Below are positions 50,400 through 62,513 of a stretch of 64,000 bases of DNA, piece after piece. Position 1 is the stretch's first letter; each line of letters begins with the position of its first letter. The translations under genes and the position numbers were made by a program. The notes under the pieces were generated by a model that saw only the letters and a program-made list of their open reading frames with translations, made no database searches and had not been told where the DNA came from. The stretch comes from Inonotus obliquus (lineage: Eukaryota; Basidiomycota; Agaricomycetes; Hymenochaetales; Hymenochaetaceae): contig JAJHTX010000013.1 of NCBI GenBank assembly GCA_032164295.1, forward strand, positions 992,001 through 1,056,000, read 5' to 3'.

Positions 50400-50784
50400 C
50401 GGCAATGATTTAGTTATTGTAGTCAGTGCCGGAAATGATTGTCATTAGAATACATGCACACATATAAGACAAGTTGCTTAGTCCGACTAGACAAACGGAC
50501 GATCGGAACATAGCAAATGATAAGTATGCCGATCTGATTCCGAGTGTTCCGACGGAAGCAAAACCAGTGACGCTGTAGTCGTTATAAATAGACTGAGATA
50601 TCACACCATGAGTGGATTCGTCAGCGCCTGCGACTTACTCATGCCTAGTATTACCAGTACCAGTCTGAGTGAGAATCCAGTTGATTTCTGCCACTCAGCA
50701 CCTTGCTTAGATACCATCACAACCCTCCTCCTCCGACTCACCGCCGTGTAGGCCATCAGCCACGAAAATTACAACGCGAAGCTG
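50400..50784. other. spacer, promoter region of OYE-C
   Basis: From about 50620 this matches 54190 onward, the promoter of OYE-D (for example TATTACCAGTACCAGTCTGA in both). No gene. Confidence 0.6.
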
Positions 50785-50790
50785 TATAAA
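50785..50790 (+). promoter_or_regulatory. TATA box of OYE-C
   Basis: GCTGTATAAATCGG, 133 nt upstream of the start; the same element precedes OYE-D. Confidence 0.6.
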
Positions 50791-50922
50791 TCGGTTCGAG
50801 TTTCTTGAGGAGAGTAAATCTGTCGTAAGTACAGTACAGTACTAGTGGTCATACGTTTGCCACACGAAACTAACCATCAAACCATTCCCACCCTGCTCTA
50901 CTCTATCCCTCCCATTCTCCAG

Positions 50923-52320
50923 ATGCCCAATTCATCCTCCAAACTCTTCCAACCAATCCGGGTCGGGTCGCTCACCCTCTCCCACCGAGTCGTCCTCGCC
51001 CCGCTCACCCGTTATCGAGCCACCGCTGCACACGTCCCAACAGACATCCTGATAGATTATTATGCCCAACGCAGTAGTGTACCTGGAACACTCTTGATCA
51101 CCGAGGCTACTTTTATCGCTCCTAAAGCTGGAGGGTATGAACAGGTTCCAGGGATTTGGAGTGATGAGCAGGTTGAAGGGTGGAAGAAGGTATGTGTGAT
51201 TGGTTTCGTTTGGTTTGGTGTTGAGGACATTGCTGAAGAGAGGATGGTATAGGTGGTGGATGCGGTTCATGCCCAGGGATCTTTCATTTACTTACAACTT
51301 TGGGCAATTGGCCGTGCCGCGATTCCTGAAGTAATTGGTCAACCCGACTCACCGAGAAACCCGGGCGGGCCTTACCCCTACGTTTCCGCATCCGACATCC
51401 CGCTCGATGCAAAGAAGGATGGTCCCAAACCTCGTCCTCTTACAGAGGAAGAGATTGTTGAATATATAGAGTTGTACGGTCAGGCTGCGTATAATGCCGT
51501 GCACCGAGCTGGATTTGATGGTGTTGAGATTCATGGTGCGCATGGATACCTTGTCGATCAGTTTCTTCAGGATGTGTCGAATAAGAGGACGGATCGGTGG
51601 GGAGGAAGTATCAAGAACAGGACAAGGTTTGCGCTTGAAGTCATAAAGAAAGTTGTTGATGCTGTCGGAGAGGAGAGGACCGGCATTCGTCTTAGTCCAT
51701 TCAATACTTTCCAGGGTAAGTCTTCCGGAGTGCATACGTTTCGATTGAAAAGCGTCTAATTGATTAATCTTCCCATAAAAGATATGCACATGGAACACCC
51801 TCAGCCGACGTTTGCATACTTGGTCGCGCATATGAGGGAGGTGTATCCCCGTTTCGCATACATACACGTCGTCGAACCTCGCGCAGCGGGAAGTTCGGAC
51901 CGTACGCCTCTTGCTGGCGAGTCTAACGATTTCCTTCGAGCCATTTGGAAAAGTCCTAGCAGTGAGAAGAACGGATCTGTGTATCTCAGTGCTGGAGGGT
52001 ATTCCCCGGAGAGCGGACTAGAAGATGCTGAGAAGAATGAAGAACTTATTGTTTATGGAAGGCACTTCATTTCTAATGTGAGTATGTTCTCTGCATTCTG
52101 GGTTGACGGAGACTCACCAAGGTTTGGTCGTGTTACTGTACATGATTAGCCTGATCTTCCAGCACGGATTAAGAAGAACATTTCCCTTACGCCGTACGAC
52201 CGCGAGACATTTTATACACCAGGGAACCCGGTCGGATATGTTGATTATGCGTTTGCGGATAAGGAGGCTGAGGAGAAGTACAAGGAGAAGAAGGGCGGAC
52301 GTGAGAAGTTGAATGCTTAG
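50923..52320 (+). CDS. Old Yellow Enzyme, FMN-dependent ene-reductase (OYE-C)
   Basis: Same family and exon layout as OYE-B but a distinct subgroup shared with OYE-D. The start at 50923 gives MPNSSSKLFQPIRVGSLTLS. Motifs are PLTRYRATAAHVPTDILIDY, RSSVPGTLLITEATFIAPKA, QLWAIGRAAIPEVIGQPDSP, the active site VEIHGAHGYLVDQFLQDVSN, RWGGSIKNRTRFALEVI and RFAYIHVVEPRAAGSSDRTP. The C-terminus is KEKKGGREKLNA. In OYE-D the SIENR block is kept, whereas here it reads SIKNR and SPFSTFQ reads SPFNTFQ. These are minor changes at otherwise constant sites. The frame is intact in all exons. Confidence 0.92.
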
Positions 52321-54351
52321 AGCTTCGAGTTTCAAGATTGTGGGGTTGTGGAATACTTTAGAGCAAGGATTGTAAGTTGCAGTGAATTGTATGAATAAGA
52401 ATGCGTGAATTGTAATTGGAATTCGATGGGTTGATACCTGTAGTGAGTCTTGAGTGGGAGAAAGGAAACCCATGGAATCGATGGGTGAGAGTTGCCTCGG
52501 GTTTGATAGCGTGTATCGGAAGTTGAGTGATTGCGTATGCATTCTGGCTTCGCCAGGAGCTCTAAATCCGAGTCTGTGAGACTATGATTTTTTTGAGGGG
52601 AGGGAAGGGAGGAATTTGCGTGAAGACTGCAGATCAACTTACCATACATAGCTTAGCTTGTGAGAATTGAAAGTCCGAATTTTAGTCATCGTGGCTGTGT
52701 CGAAATCGTCGTTTTGTTTTAAATATTAAGATGATAATACATCCTCGGCAGGTTAATCCATCGGTAGAAGATGGAAGAAGGAAAGAAACTGCCTTTTTGT
52801 CGGACAGTTCAGCAAGTGTGTGGTGATAGATCGGAGAGAAGGAGGTGTAAATTAGGGTAAACGCGGTCTCGATATTCCCGTGACCCGATGGAAGGACCCC
52901 GATGGATTCCGAATTTCCGATGTGATATGTCAGCATCAGCTTTCAACGTGATGCTTCATTTTCTTCTTCGTTCCTTCTACTTCTTTCAGCGTCTCCGTGT
53001 TTGATCAATTTGCATTTGCCCTTCCCTTACACAAATTGGATTCCTTGACTTGAAGTTCTATTACGATCAGTGAATATGGGTCGAGTCGAGACTCGAGACT
53101 CGGAGGTGGGCGCCGAGGTGTGTCGTGACTCCAGGTTGGCTGCCAGTGGTTGGGTCGTTTTCCGAGGTGACTTGATTCAACACGAGTCTTGGATTTCCGA
53201 TTGACTTTGACTTGTGGATGGTGGGTTTGTCCGATGCCGGTGAGTCCAATTTACGATTACCTCATTTTGGGTTCATAATTCCAAATACTTTATGATTTAA
53301 GGGAGAGGAGAGGAGGTGATGGGATGGGGGACTGTGAAACACGACGAGTCCGTTGCCACTGGTACTGGTGGCACTTGGTACTGGTATTTTCCTCACCTAG
53401 GCTTTCCTGCTTTTACTAGTGGTTTTGCATTTTGTCTACGTCTCTATGTCTCTACACCTCTACCATCAACGTCTTGCCTGCGTCGTGTTTGCGTCCACTC
53501 GGACATCGGACTTTGGGACTCTGACTCCGATTTCTTGCACTCGAGGCTTTCGCCCGGGCCCCGTTTGGCGTTCCACTCCTCACTCCTCAATTCTCACTCG
53601 TCCGAGTCGGTGTTGAGGTCGTCAGTGGACAATGGACACTAGTACTACCATCACCATCCTGGGGAGCCGAACTTGGAATGGAGAAAGGGATGAAGAAAGA
53701 GATGAAGATGAAAGCAGAGATGAAGACTCAGACGAAGATGTATAAACAACCTGAACAACCTATCGCTGCTATTTTATGGAGAATGTCGTTATAGATCTCG
53801 GTTACATTTGGGTTGAGTGTTATGGAATTTTGGGAGAAGGTAGTAGGTACTTGTCGGTGAGTGCAATCTTTCAATTGTTCAAGTTTGACAGTTTTCGTGT
53901 TTTTGCGTATCTCGTTGCATGTGATATAAGTAATACTGACATCCATTCTTTTCCGGTTCTCTTTATACTTTGTACTTAATACTATATAACAATAACAAGT
54001 CGCTGTGGTCATATTGGTCCTTGGACTGATTGGCCTCGGAGTCGTACGGTTCCTACCACAATAAACGGATGATCAGAACATTGATAAGAATGCCGCCATG
54101 CCGATCAGGTTCCGAGCGTACCGACGGAAGCATAACCAGATAGACCAGATATCACGCCATCAACTGTATATGGGTATGTGAATTGTCAGCGACTGCGACT
54201 TACTCATGCTTAGTATTACCAGTACCAGTCTGAGTGAGAATCCAGTTGATTTCTGCCACTCAGCACCTTGCTTAGATACCATCATGCCCTCCTCTGAGTC
54301 AGTCACATCTTTGTAAACCGATAGTGCTACAAAAATTCCGATGCGAAGCTG

Positions 54352-54358
54352 TATAAAT
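54352..54358 (+). promoter_or_regulatory. TATA box of OYE-D
   Basis: GCTGTATAAATGGG, 114 nt upstream of the start; homologous to the OYE-C element. Confidence 0.6.
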
Positions 54359-54471
54359 GGGTTCGAGTTTCTTGAGAGTGATTACTAGTATTCATACATT
54401 TGCCACACAAAACTAATCATCAAACCATTCCCCATCCCACCCTGCTCTACTCTATCCCTCCCATTCTCCAG

Positions 54472-55874
54472 ATGCCCAATTCATCCTCCAAACTCTTCCA
54501 ACCAATCCGGGTCGGGTCGCTCACCCTCTCCCACCGAGTCGTCCTCGCCCCGCTCACCCGTTTCCGAGCCACCACAGCACACGTCCCAACAGACATTATG
54601 ATAGATTATTATGCCCAACGCAGTAGTGTACCTGGAACACTCTTGATCACCGAGGCTACTTTTATCGCTCCTAAAGCTGGAGGGTATGAACAGGTTCCAG
54701 GGATTTGGAGCGATGAACAGGTTGAAGGGTGGAAGAAGGTATGTGTGATTGGTTTCATTTGGTTTGGTGTTGAAAACATTGCTGAAGAGAGGATGGTGTA
54801 GGTGGTGGATGCGGTTCATGCCCAGGGATCTTTCATTTATTTACAACTTTGGGCAATTGGCCGTGCAGCGATTCCTGAAGTAATTGGTCAACCCGACTCA
54901 CCAGGGAACCCGGGCGGACCACACCCCTACGTTTCCGCATCCGACATCCCGCTCGATGCAAAGAAGGATGGTCCCAAACCTCGTCCTCTTACAGAGGAAG
55001 AGATTGTTGAATATATAGAGTTGTACAGTCAGGCTGCGTATAATGCCGTACACCGAGCTGGATTTGATGGTGTTGAGATTCATGGCGCGCATGGATACCT
55101 TGTCGATCAGTTTATTCAGGATGTGTCGAATAAGAGGACGGATCGGTGGGGAGGAAGTATTGAGAATAGGACGAGATTTGCGCTTGCGGTTATTAAGAAA
55201 GTTGTTGATGCTGTCGGTGAGGAGAGGACCGGCATTCGTCTTAGTCCGTTCAGTACCTTCCAGGGTGAGTCTTCCGGAGTGCATACTTTTCGATTGAAAT
55301 GCGTCTGATTGATTAATCCTCCCGTAAAAGATATGCACATGGACCACCCTCAGCCAACGTTTGCATACTTGGTTACACGCGTGAGGGAGGCGTATCCTCG
55401 TTTCGCATACATACATGTCGTCGAACCTCGTGCAGCGGGAATTTGGGACCGTACGCCTCTTGCTGGCGAGTCTAATGATTTCCTTCGAGCCATTTGGAAA
55501 AGTCCTAGCAGTGAGAAGAATGGATCCGTGTATCTCAGTGCTGGAGGGTATTCCCCAGAGAGCGGACTGGAGGATGCTGAGAAGAATGGAGAACTTATTG
55601 CTTATGGAAGGTACTTCATTTCTAACGTGAGTGTATTCTCTGCATTTTCGGTTGACGGAGTCAAGACTCACCAAGGTTTGGTCGTATTACTGTACATGAT
55701 TAGCCTGACCTTCCGGCACGGATTAAGAAGAACATATCCCTTACGCCGTACGACCGCGAGACATTTTATACACCAGGGAATCCGGTCGGATATGTTGATT
55801 ATGCGTTTGCGGATAAGGAGGCTGAGGAGAAGTACAAGGAGAAGAAGGGTGGACGTGAGAAGTTGAATGCTTAG
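54472..55874 (+). CDS. Old Yellow Enzyme, FMN-dependent ene-reductase (OYE-D)
   Basis: Near-identical tandem copy of OYE-C with the same introns. The start at 54472 gives MPNSSSKLFQPIRVGSLTLS. Differences include RFRATTAHVPTDIMIDYY, QPDSPGNPGGPHPYV, YSQAAYNAVHRAG, DQFIQDVSN and AAGIWDRTPLAG. The active site VEIHGAHGYLVDQF and SIENRTRFAL are intact, and the C-terminus is again KEKKGGREKLNA. The first exon and first intron are almost unchanged, pointing to a recent duplication or gene conversion. No lesion seen. Confidence 0.92.
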
Positions 55875-56909
55875 ACTTAGAGATCGAAGAATACGGAATA
55901 CATACGTTAGAGCTAGAATTGTGAATTGCATTGAATCGCATGAATTAGAGTATTTTAAATCGATGGATTGTTACCCGTAGTGAGTCTTGAGTGGGAGAAA
56001 GGAAACCCCGCGTCATGCAATCGATGGGTGAGAGTTGCCTCGGGTTTGATAGCGTGTTGAGTGATTGCGTATACATCCTCGGCAGTTTAATCCATCGGTA
56101 GAAAGAGCAGGAAGGTATTTGTATTTTTTGTCGGACAGTTCGGCAAGTGTGTGATGATAGATCGGAGAGAAGGAGGTGTAAGTTAGTCACGATACACCCG
56201 TGACCCGTGATGGAAGGACCCCGATGAATTCCGAATTCCATTTCTTCTTCTTTCTGCGCCGTACATCAATTTACCCTTCCGGCCTTAGATTCCTTGACTT
56301 TCTATTACGATTAGTGAATATGGATGTCGAGTCTCAAGTCTCGACTTGGAGGTGGTTGGCGCCGAGGTGCTAGTGTGTCCAGGTTGGTTGGTTGGATGGG
56401 GTGATTCCGAGGTGATTGACTTGTGAGCGGTGGTTTTGTCCGATGCCGGTGAGTCCAATTTACGATTACCTCATTTTGGGTTCATAATTCCAAGTACTTT
56501 GTGATTTAAAGGGAGAGGGGAGGGGAGGGGAATATGGGACGTCTGACGGAGGTGACCTAATTCTAGGACTCTGGGACACGAAGTTATACGATATCGCTCT
56601 GCCAGTGGTACTGGTACTTTCCTCACCTAGACTCCCCTACTTTTACTAGCAGTTTTGCATCTCTGTCTACGTCTCTACGTCTCTGCACCTCTACCATCAA
56701 CGTCTTGTCTGGGTCGTGTTTACGTCTGCGTGCGTCTACTCGGACATCGGACTTTGACAACGAGTTTTTTTCACTCGAGGCTCACGTCCGGGCTCCGGTT
56801 TGGCTTTTCTATTGTCGGTGTTGACGTACACTACCATCACCATCCTGCGGATCTTGAAGGGGTGGAGAAATATATGAATATGAAAGTAGAGATGAAGACT
56901 CGGACGAAG

Positions 56910-57189
56910 ATGTATAAAGAACCTGAACAACCTATCGCGGCTATTTTATGGAGAATGTCGTTATTCTCAGTTACGTTTGGGTTGAGTGTCATGGAATTCT
57001 GGGAGAAGGTACCTGTCGGTGAGTGCAATATTTTCACTGTTTTGGCATGTTCAATGTTCATTTCATAGTAAATAACAAGTCGCTGTGGTCGTACTGATCC
57101 TTGGACTGATTGGCCTCGGAGTCGTACGGTTCCTACCACAATTTGTCTCGGTATCATTGAGTCGGAGTCGATATTACCTTCTTGGGTAG
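56910..57189 (+). CDS. possible small membrane protein in the duplicated 3' block
   Basis: Two exons (56910-57018 and about 57080-57189) give roughly 73 residues: MYKEPEQPIAAILWRMSLFS, then, after a GTGAGT intron, VAVVVLILGLIGLGVVRFLP, a clear transmembrane segment, ending SRYYLLG. The sister copy in unit 1 (from 53739) reads MYKQPEQPIAAILWRMSL and then stops, although the membrane exon is kept (near 54003-54060). The frame may also begin further upstream. I do not recognise it. Either a small gene broken in one copy, or chance. Confidence 0.3.
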
Positions 57190-57251
57190 TCCGTATCCCG
57201 TATCCCGTATTGTGTTCTGATCGGGGTTGGGTATGTCTACTTGTCTATATG

Positions 57252-57319
57252 GAAGGAAGGAAGGGAGGGAGGGAGGGAGGGAGGGAGGGAGGGAGGGAGG
57301 GAGGGAGGGAGGGAGGGAA
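57252..57319 (+). repeat. (GGGA)n microsatellite
   Basis: A few GGAA units followed by about fourteen uninterrupted GGGA units; the G-rich strand is the plus strand. Confidence 0.95.
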
Positions 57320-57439
57320 TGGTTTACCAGGTGCTATCGGTGTCGTTATAGGTGTTGTCATAAAGTTCGTTCATTCTATCACGTCCCATGTCCTACTCAA
57401 ATGTTCTTATTATAATTGTTTATTTATTCTCATGGATGG

Positions 57440-58230
57440 TTCAATGGTCCAAACAACATGGAGCCCTACTATTGCCAGTCATCTGGTGTCTCCCGGGATG
57501 ACTTCGAAGCGCGTCGTCGTTCACCAGCAGCCTCTTTTTCCAATCGAAATACTCAGAGGACGCAAAACATTCTGATGGTGACGCTGTACGGCGGTTCATA
57601 TAGACGCTGATGAATGCCATGCCTGAGGCAGACATATGACACATATCCTGTGAAAAGGCTCCTACCAGCAGTCCGGGAATGACAACCACAACAAGATCGA
57701 GATGGAGTGACTGCTGCTGCTCATATCGGCGAAGAAAACATAACATCGCTCAACCCACCTGATGGCTTCGAGTTTACAAACGGATTTTCCTACTTATGCC
57801 CTTTCGGCTCGCTAGTTTCTGTTCAATTAGAAGAGTATCCCGGATCAAGTTCCAATACAGGTTTCCACGCTGTCGTCACGGTCCAGGTTTTTGCTTTTGG
57901 ATAACTACTCGCTGCTGAGAATTTGTCGCGAAATACTCGGACTCCCCGCGATATCTCATAGCTACCAAGTCTCGCTCGCAAAGTGAGAGGTGAGTGCGAG
58001 GACTAACTGAATCTTTTCCTTTATCCGCTGCTTCTCTTACTCTATGCCTGCTAAATTCAATACCACATTCCTCTCGCTTGCACATTGAATGATTTTCCCC
58101 TCTGCGTGGTACCAAAGCAGACTTATCGAGAAAGGAAAGTCGGAGAGACGGGTCGTCCGCATATGCAAATCGGTAAACAACCTCCTATTCAAGTAACACT
58201 AGTAATAGTACCTAGCATCTAATTGTAAAG
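57440..58230 (+). repeat. low-copy repeat A, copy 2
   Basis: Close to copy 3 (identical over long stretches such as 57740-57990 versus 59480-59730) and more distant from copy 1. It keeps an open run with HIGEENITSLNPPDGFEFTN and GSLVSVQLEEYPGSSSNTGF. No domain recognised. It is followed by the Z2 gene in opposite orientation. Confidence 0.8.
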
Positions 58231-58356
58231 GAGACCGTAACCTAGGACATAATCCTTTTTCGACACTCCTCGATGGGTCCCAAGCGTTACTCTATCAACG
58301 TTCCTTCTCTTTTTCTCTTTTTCTCCTCTTCTTTCCATTCTCCACTCAGGGAGTCT

Positions 58357-58945
58357 TTACATAAGTTTCTGAATCTCTCTGTTTTTCTCTTCAAGTTTCT
58401 CAGAGAGTAGATCTCTAGTGCCGTCCCACTCATTGCCGCTGTGGTGTCGGCCTATCTTCTTGAAATGAATGTACAGAAAAAAAATCAAGGCCCTGTGCAG
58501 ATCCAAAAGCCGAATCTCCGCGGTGTCCCCTCGTCCCCTGGATTGAAGAGTGTTTATTGTCCTGCAGTCTGGACACATCACCTCTGTTAGTGAGGTCATC
58601 GTCATCTAATGTTAATATCGTATCATAATGGACAAAGGAGTCCACCCACCATTAGACTTTGTATATATTTCTTTCCTTACCTCGTCCACCTTGAGGTCCT
58701 TGAAGGGATTCTTGCTTCCGTACATTGTCTTTAACACTGACAAACAAGTAGTATAAGTATAAGAAACATCTTCAGGAATATTATAGGATCCTACGGTTAA
58801 TCATATCTCCATTTATTAACGATTGCATACGTTCTACACGTTCATCATGACTGAGAGGAGTATCTTTCTTCATACTTCGAATAAAAGTTAAACGACTCCA
58901 CCCTGACTGCCTTTCTGGCTTCGAGGACCCGGGTTCCTCTGACAT
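58357..58945 (-). CDS. unknown protein Z2, paralog of Z1
   Basis: The start at 58945 gives MSEEPGSSKPERQSGWSRLT. Exons meet at MINL|LKTMYGSKNP and KSNGE|VMCPDC, the same places and phases as in Z1. Shared features are a first exon ending in a helix (SHDERVERMQSLINGDMI), a short second exon, and a third exon opening with a CxxC pair (EVMCPDCRTINTLQ) and a His-rich helix (LYIHFKKIGRHH). It then has DLLSEKLEEKNREIQKLM and stops. It lacks the SQDL repeats and basic tail of Z1, so it is about 160 residues. No family known to me. Confidence 0.5.
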
Positions 58946-58979
58946 GACTGGTCAGTTTTAATAAAGCACCCCGTGTTCT

Positions 58980-59990
58980 ATTCACCCAGCTTATATCTTA
59001 ATCACTTTGCTTGAATTGCAGCAAAGACAGAAGTTTGCATTCTGGGTTGCAATATTAACATGTAAGCACTGATAGTATCTGCTGCCTGCTGAATGGAGGG
59101 TGTATGAATACTTGATGGTGTATGCCTAGATCAGATAGTGGTTGGATCGCTGCCATTACTAGCTTGGGCAAATCACAGTCGCCTCGTAGATGGCCCAATG
59201 CCCATGGACCAACGTGGTGTGGTATCTCTTCGGATGACTTGCAAGCATGTCGCCGTTCACCGATAGCCTCTTTACTTCGCAGGCGCGATACCCCGAGGAC
59301 ACAAAACATTCTGACGGCGACGCTGTATGGGAGTTGCTAAATACGCTAACAACTGCCATGCCTGAGGCAGACATATCCCGTGAAAAGGCACCTAACAGCA
59401 GTCCGGGAATGATAACCACAACAAGAACGAGATGGAGTGACCGCTGTTGCTCATATCTGCGAAGAAAACATAACATCGCTCAACCCACCTGATGGCTTCG
59501 AGTTTACAAACGGATTTTCCTACTTATGCCCTTTCGGCTCGCTAGTTTCTGTTCAATTAGAAGAGTATCCCGGATCAAGTTCCAATACAGGTTTCCACGC
59601 TGTCGTCACGGTCCAGGTTTTTGCTTTTGGATAACTACTCGCTGCTGAGAATTTGTCGCGAAATACTCGGACTCCCCGCGATATCTCATAGCCACCGAGT
59701 CTCGCTCGCAAAGTGAGAGGTGAGTGCGAGGACTAACTGAATTGATTTCTTTTTCTTTTTCCGATGCTTCTCTTACTCTATTCTTGCTAAAGTCAATACC
59801 ATACTCCTTCGCTTGCACATTGAATAGTTTCACACTCTGCGTGGTCCCGTTGCAGACTTATCGAGAAAGGAAAGTCGGAGAGACGGGTCGTCCGCATATG
59901 CAAATAGGTAAACAACCTCCTATTCAAGTAACACTAGTAATAGTACCTAGCATCTACTTAAATAATTATGTAAAGGAGACCGTAATCATC
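58980..59990 (+). repeat. low-copy repeat A, copy 3
   Basis: Begins with CAGCTTATATCTTAATCACT, matching 20400 onward, then ACAGAAGTTTGCATTCTGGG matching 18346. It runs through the same landmarks as copies 1 and 2 to TACCTAGCATCTA. No Z gene follows it. Confidence 0.8.
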
Positions 59991-60404
59991 GGGAGAAAGT
60001 CAGTTCGCTTACATTAGCATATATGGTTGTAAAAGAGCCAAAAGAGTAAAATCAATACAAGCATGTATAATGGATCTTGGTTGGCGGATAAGGTGTAATA
60101 ATCCACCATAAGGCGAAAGAAATATTCTAGTACTTGAGAAGATAATAAATACCTTGTCGAATTTACAAAGGCTTGATGATTCTTGTGCATGCTGGTTTGT
60201 ATCCACAAGTTACTACATAGGATCTCGGTTGCGGAAAAGGTAGTGAAATACTGATCGTTTTCGGCCATGCTTTTGGTTGCTTATAATGTGGTAAAAGCGG
60301 TACAAGGGTCTGTCAGTCAGGTCTTCTTGTAAAATATATAATGCACTTTATCAGGCGAAAGTAGCGGTAATAATGGATTATATTGTCATTCCGGTGATAC
60401 GGTC

Positions 60405-61596
60405 TACTAATACACTAAAATTTGGTATAACATTAGCGATTCAGTGGAACAATGAGCAATGTATATGCAGTTTCAGGATCCCTGGGATGGTGTCAATGAG
60501 TGAATTTGTAGACCAATATAAAGAGCTCACTTGTCAAAGTTAGCTAGTGACATTGATGGACGGTGATCCAGTGTTTTGATCTGATGGTGAGCTTCACCGA
60601 CAGCGGACGAGATATTCAGCACGATTTGGCATAGTGAGGTATGCAGGCTGTTCAGTGGTAGACCACAGCAACTGAGATCACTCATCTATGGGGCGTAGAA
60701 TCTATCAGCATAAAAGCGGTATATATAGACGATAGTTAAGAACGCCAACCTGTTCCACCTTTTGTTCGAACATGTAATGGTTAAGGAGAGAACCGTGATT
60801 GCTCTCCATAGAACCAATGACACCGCAAAAACTGGAACTCCAGAGTACAAGCGATGCAAACAAGGGTAATCATCAATCAGCTGCACTTAAGACCATAAAC
60901 AAGCTGCCAATGAAAGATAGGTTTCGTAGGAAGAACGTTAGATCGAAGATGAGGCTGTAGCCGAAACCTCGAATAATAACAACACCCAAGAGGCCCATAA
61001 CGGCGTATTCAGTGTGTCGCTTGGTTATCACCGCACCAGATGCGATGGTCATGACCTAAAGGAGAGGAATAAGTAGGTGGTACTGTTGACGCATAGGACA
61101 TATAGTAGGGTTCGACAGCTCAGCGACCAAAAGCCAAGTAACACTGTTCGCTTCGCAAGAACTGAACAAGACTCATAATGACGTTGAGCAGTAGGAACAT
61201 ATGTGAAAATCCCAGGGGAACTTTCGTTGCCTAGTACACGGTAACAAAGTATGTGAGTAAAGCACTTCTAGGTCACCTAAACAATTCAAACCTCTGCAAG
61301 TACCACAAGGGGTCGTCCCATTGTGTCGTGATTCCCCACGCGTACTCCAATAAAGTGACGACAATGAGGAAACAGTCAACGGCCGGCAAATGTGGTGTCA
61401 AAGGTCGCAAGTAAGCTTTAATATAGTCCTTGATTTTCAAAGTGAACAACTTGTCCAGGAGGTTGTCTGACTCTGTCGCGTTTGCTGCGCGAAATCCGAT
61501 GCTTTGTGAATTGCTAAATCCATGCGTATCAGGGCTGTAACTAGGACTGTACGCTGATGTGCCGGTCGGGCGTACAATGTTGATGCGGGAGGTCAT
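60405..61596 (-). pseudogene. SURF4/Erv29 pseudogene, copy 2 (inverted)
   Basis: Inverted relative to copy 1 at 21559-22750. The first exon is open: MTSRINIVRPTGTSAYSPSY, SPDTHGFSNSQSIGFRAANA, RPLTPHLPAVDCFLIVVTLL, WYLQR. The second exon has the same one-base loss as copy 1 (CCCCTGGGATTTTCAC), after which GFSHMFLLLNVIM appears in another frame. Later exons show KRHTEYAVMGLLGVVIIRGF. The 3' homology reaches about 60405. Upstream homology extends a little beyond the ATG. Confidence 0.85.
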
Positions 61597-61599
61597 AGT

Positions 61600-62513
61600 T
61601 GGTCAGAGTTAATGGTGGGAGGAAGAGGAAGAGCTATGAGTGTGTCAGGTGGCACTCGCGTCGGAACAGAATAAATGCATTCTTCAGTTGCTGGCTCTGT
61701 GAGCGGTGAAGAGAACTACGTGCGGCTGAGCCCGGTATCGAGCCCGGTATCCCATTCTACACTTACCCTATGCTACGGTACTGTTAGAAAATGCTTGCCC
61801 TAAAGGGACTATTCAGTAACCACAATAGGACGGTCCGACTGGTTACGGGATCGGCGATGCTTTTCTAAGAGTTTCCGGAGCCTACTCGGTTTTCACAAGC
61901 AGGGCAGATTCCCAAGTATACTAAGTGTTGCCTCAGACGCTTTCATTTAACTGATCAAGTCGAGCCTTAACCTCGTTGACAGACTAGTAGGACAGTGTCG
62001 ACTGCCGTTCGTAAGCTTCCCTAGTTGGTGGGCGACTAATCAATCGTTCCACGCCGTAGAGTAAGAGAGGTTAAGCAGATTAGGTGGTCTTCAGATTAGA
62101 AGCTAGATGCCTAAGAGGACTCGATGGACAAAACGATCGAAAGAAAGATAGGGAGCTACGGTCTAAGTCTACAACTATTTATACCTTTTGCTCATGTTGT
62201 GGACAGACCACTTCCTACGCTCCGTAGTTCCTACTCTCGATCTGATTCGTTGTTCTAGCTTCCAAACTCGTCTGGTATTCCTATTGTTCTGCTGCGGATT
62301 GACTCATCAACTGCGCCCTGTGCAGGATGATGACTCGGCGTTGACTCATCTTGACTTGAACTGAATTGAAACCTATGCTCGGGGTCGGCCTTGTGCTGTG
62401 CCCTGTGCATAGAGTGAGTCAGTGAGTGAGTCATTGAATGCGTGTTCGTATGCCATTGGTTTTGCATGGCTGCGCCGTAGTTAAAGTTCGCTCGTCCGCA
62501 GTTGCTCGTGCAT
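61600..62513. other. stretch without an identified gene; LTR-like features
   Basis: A segment from about 61782 (TGTTAGAAAATGCTTGCC) leads to a TATA-like TATTTATACC near 62169 and then TCTGGTATTCCTATTG. This is the order expected of an LTR, but I found no second copy and no retroelement domains. The 62255-62548 minus frame is Ser/His/Thr-rich and unsupported. Confidence 0.25.

Larger units (their letters stand above)
50620..57130 (+). repeat. tandem segmental duplication, two units of about 3.0-3.5 kb
   Basis: Unit 1 (about 50620-54060) and unit 2 (about 54190-57130) each hold promoter, OYE gene and a 3' block. Start codons are 3,549 bp apart. Shared 3' landmarks include ATACATCCTCGGCAG (52736, 56069), TCGGAGAGAAGGAGGTGTAA (52831, 56161) and GGCCTCGGAGTCGTACGG (54032, 57113). 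Unit 2 has small deletions in its 3' block, so the second interval is shorter. Confidence 0.88.

Noticed and set aside
54898..55674. 258-codon minus-strand frame across OYE-D
   Set aside because: Runs through exons and introns of a conserved plus-strand gene; the matching region of OYE-C also has such a frame, which is a by-product of codon use.
61782..62260. LTR of a retrotransposon
   Set aside because: TG start, a TATA-like site and a possible primer-binding-like TGGTAT are suggestive, but there is no second LTR and no gag/pol in the window.
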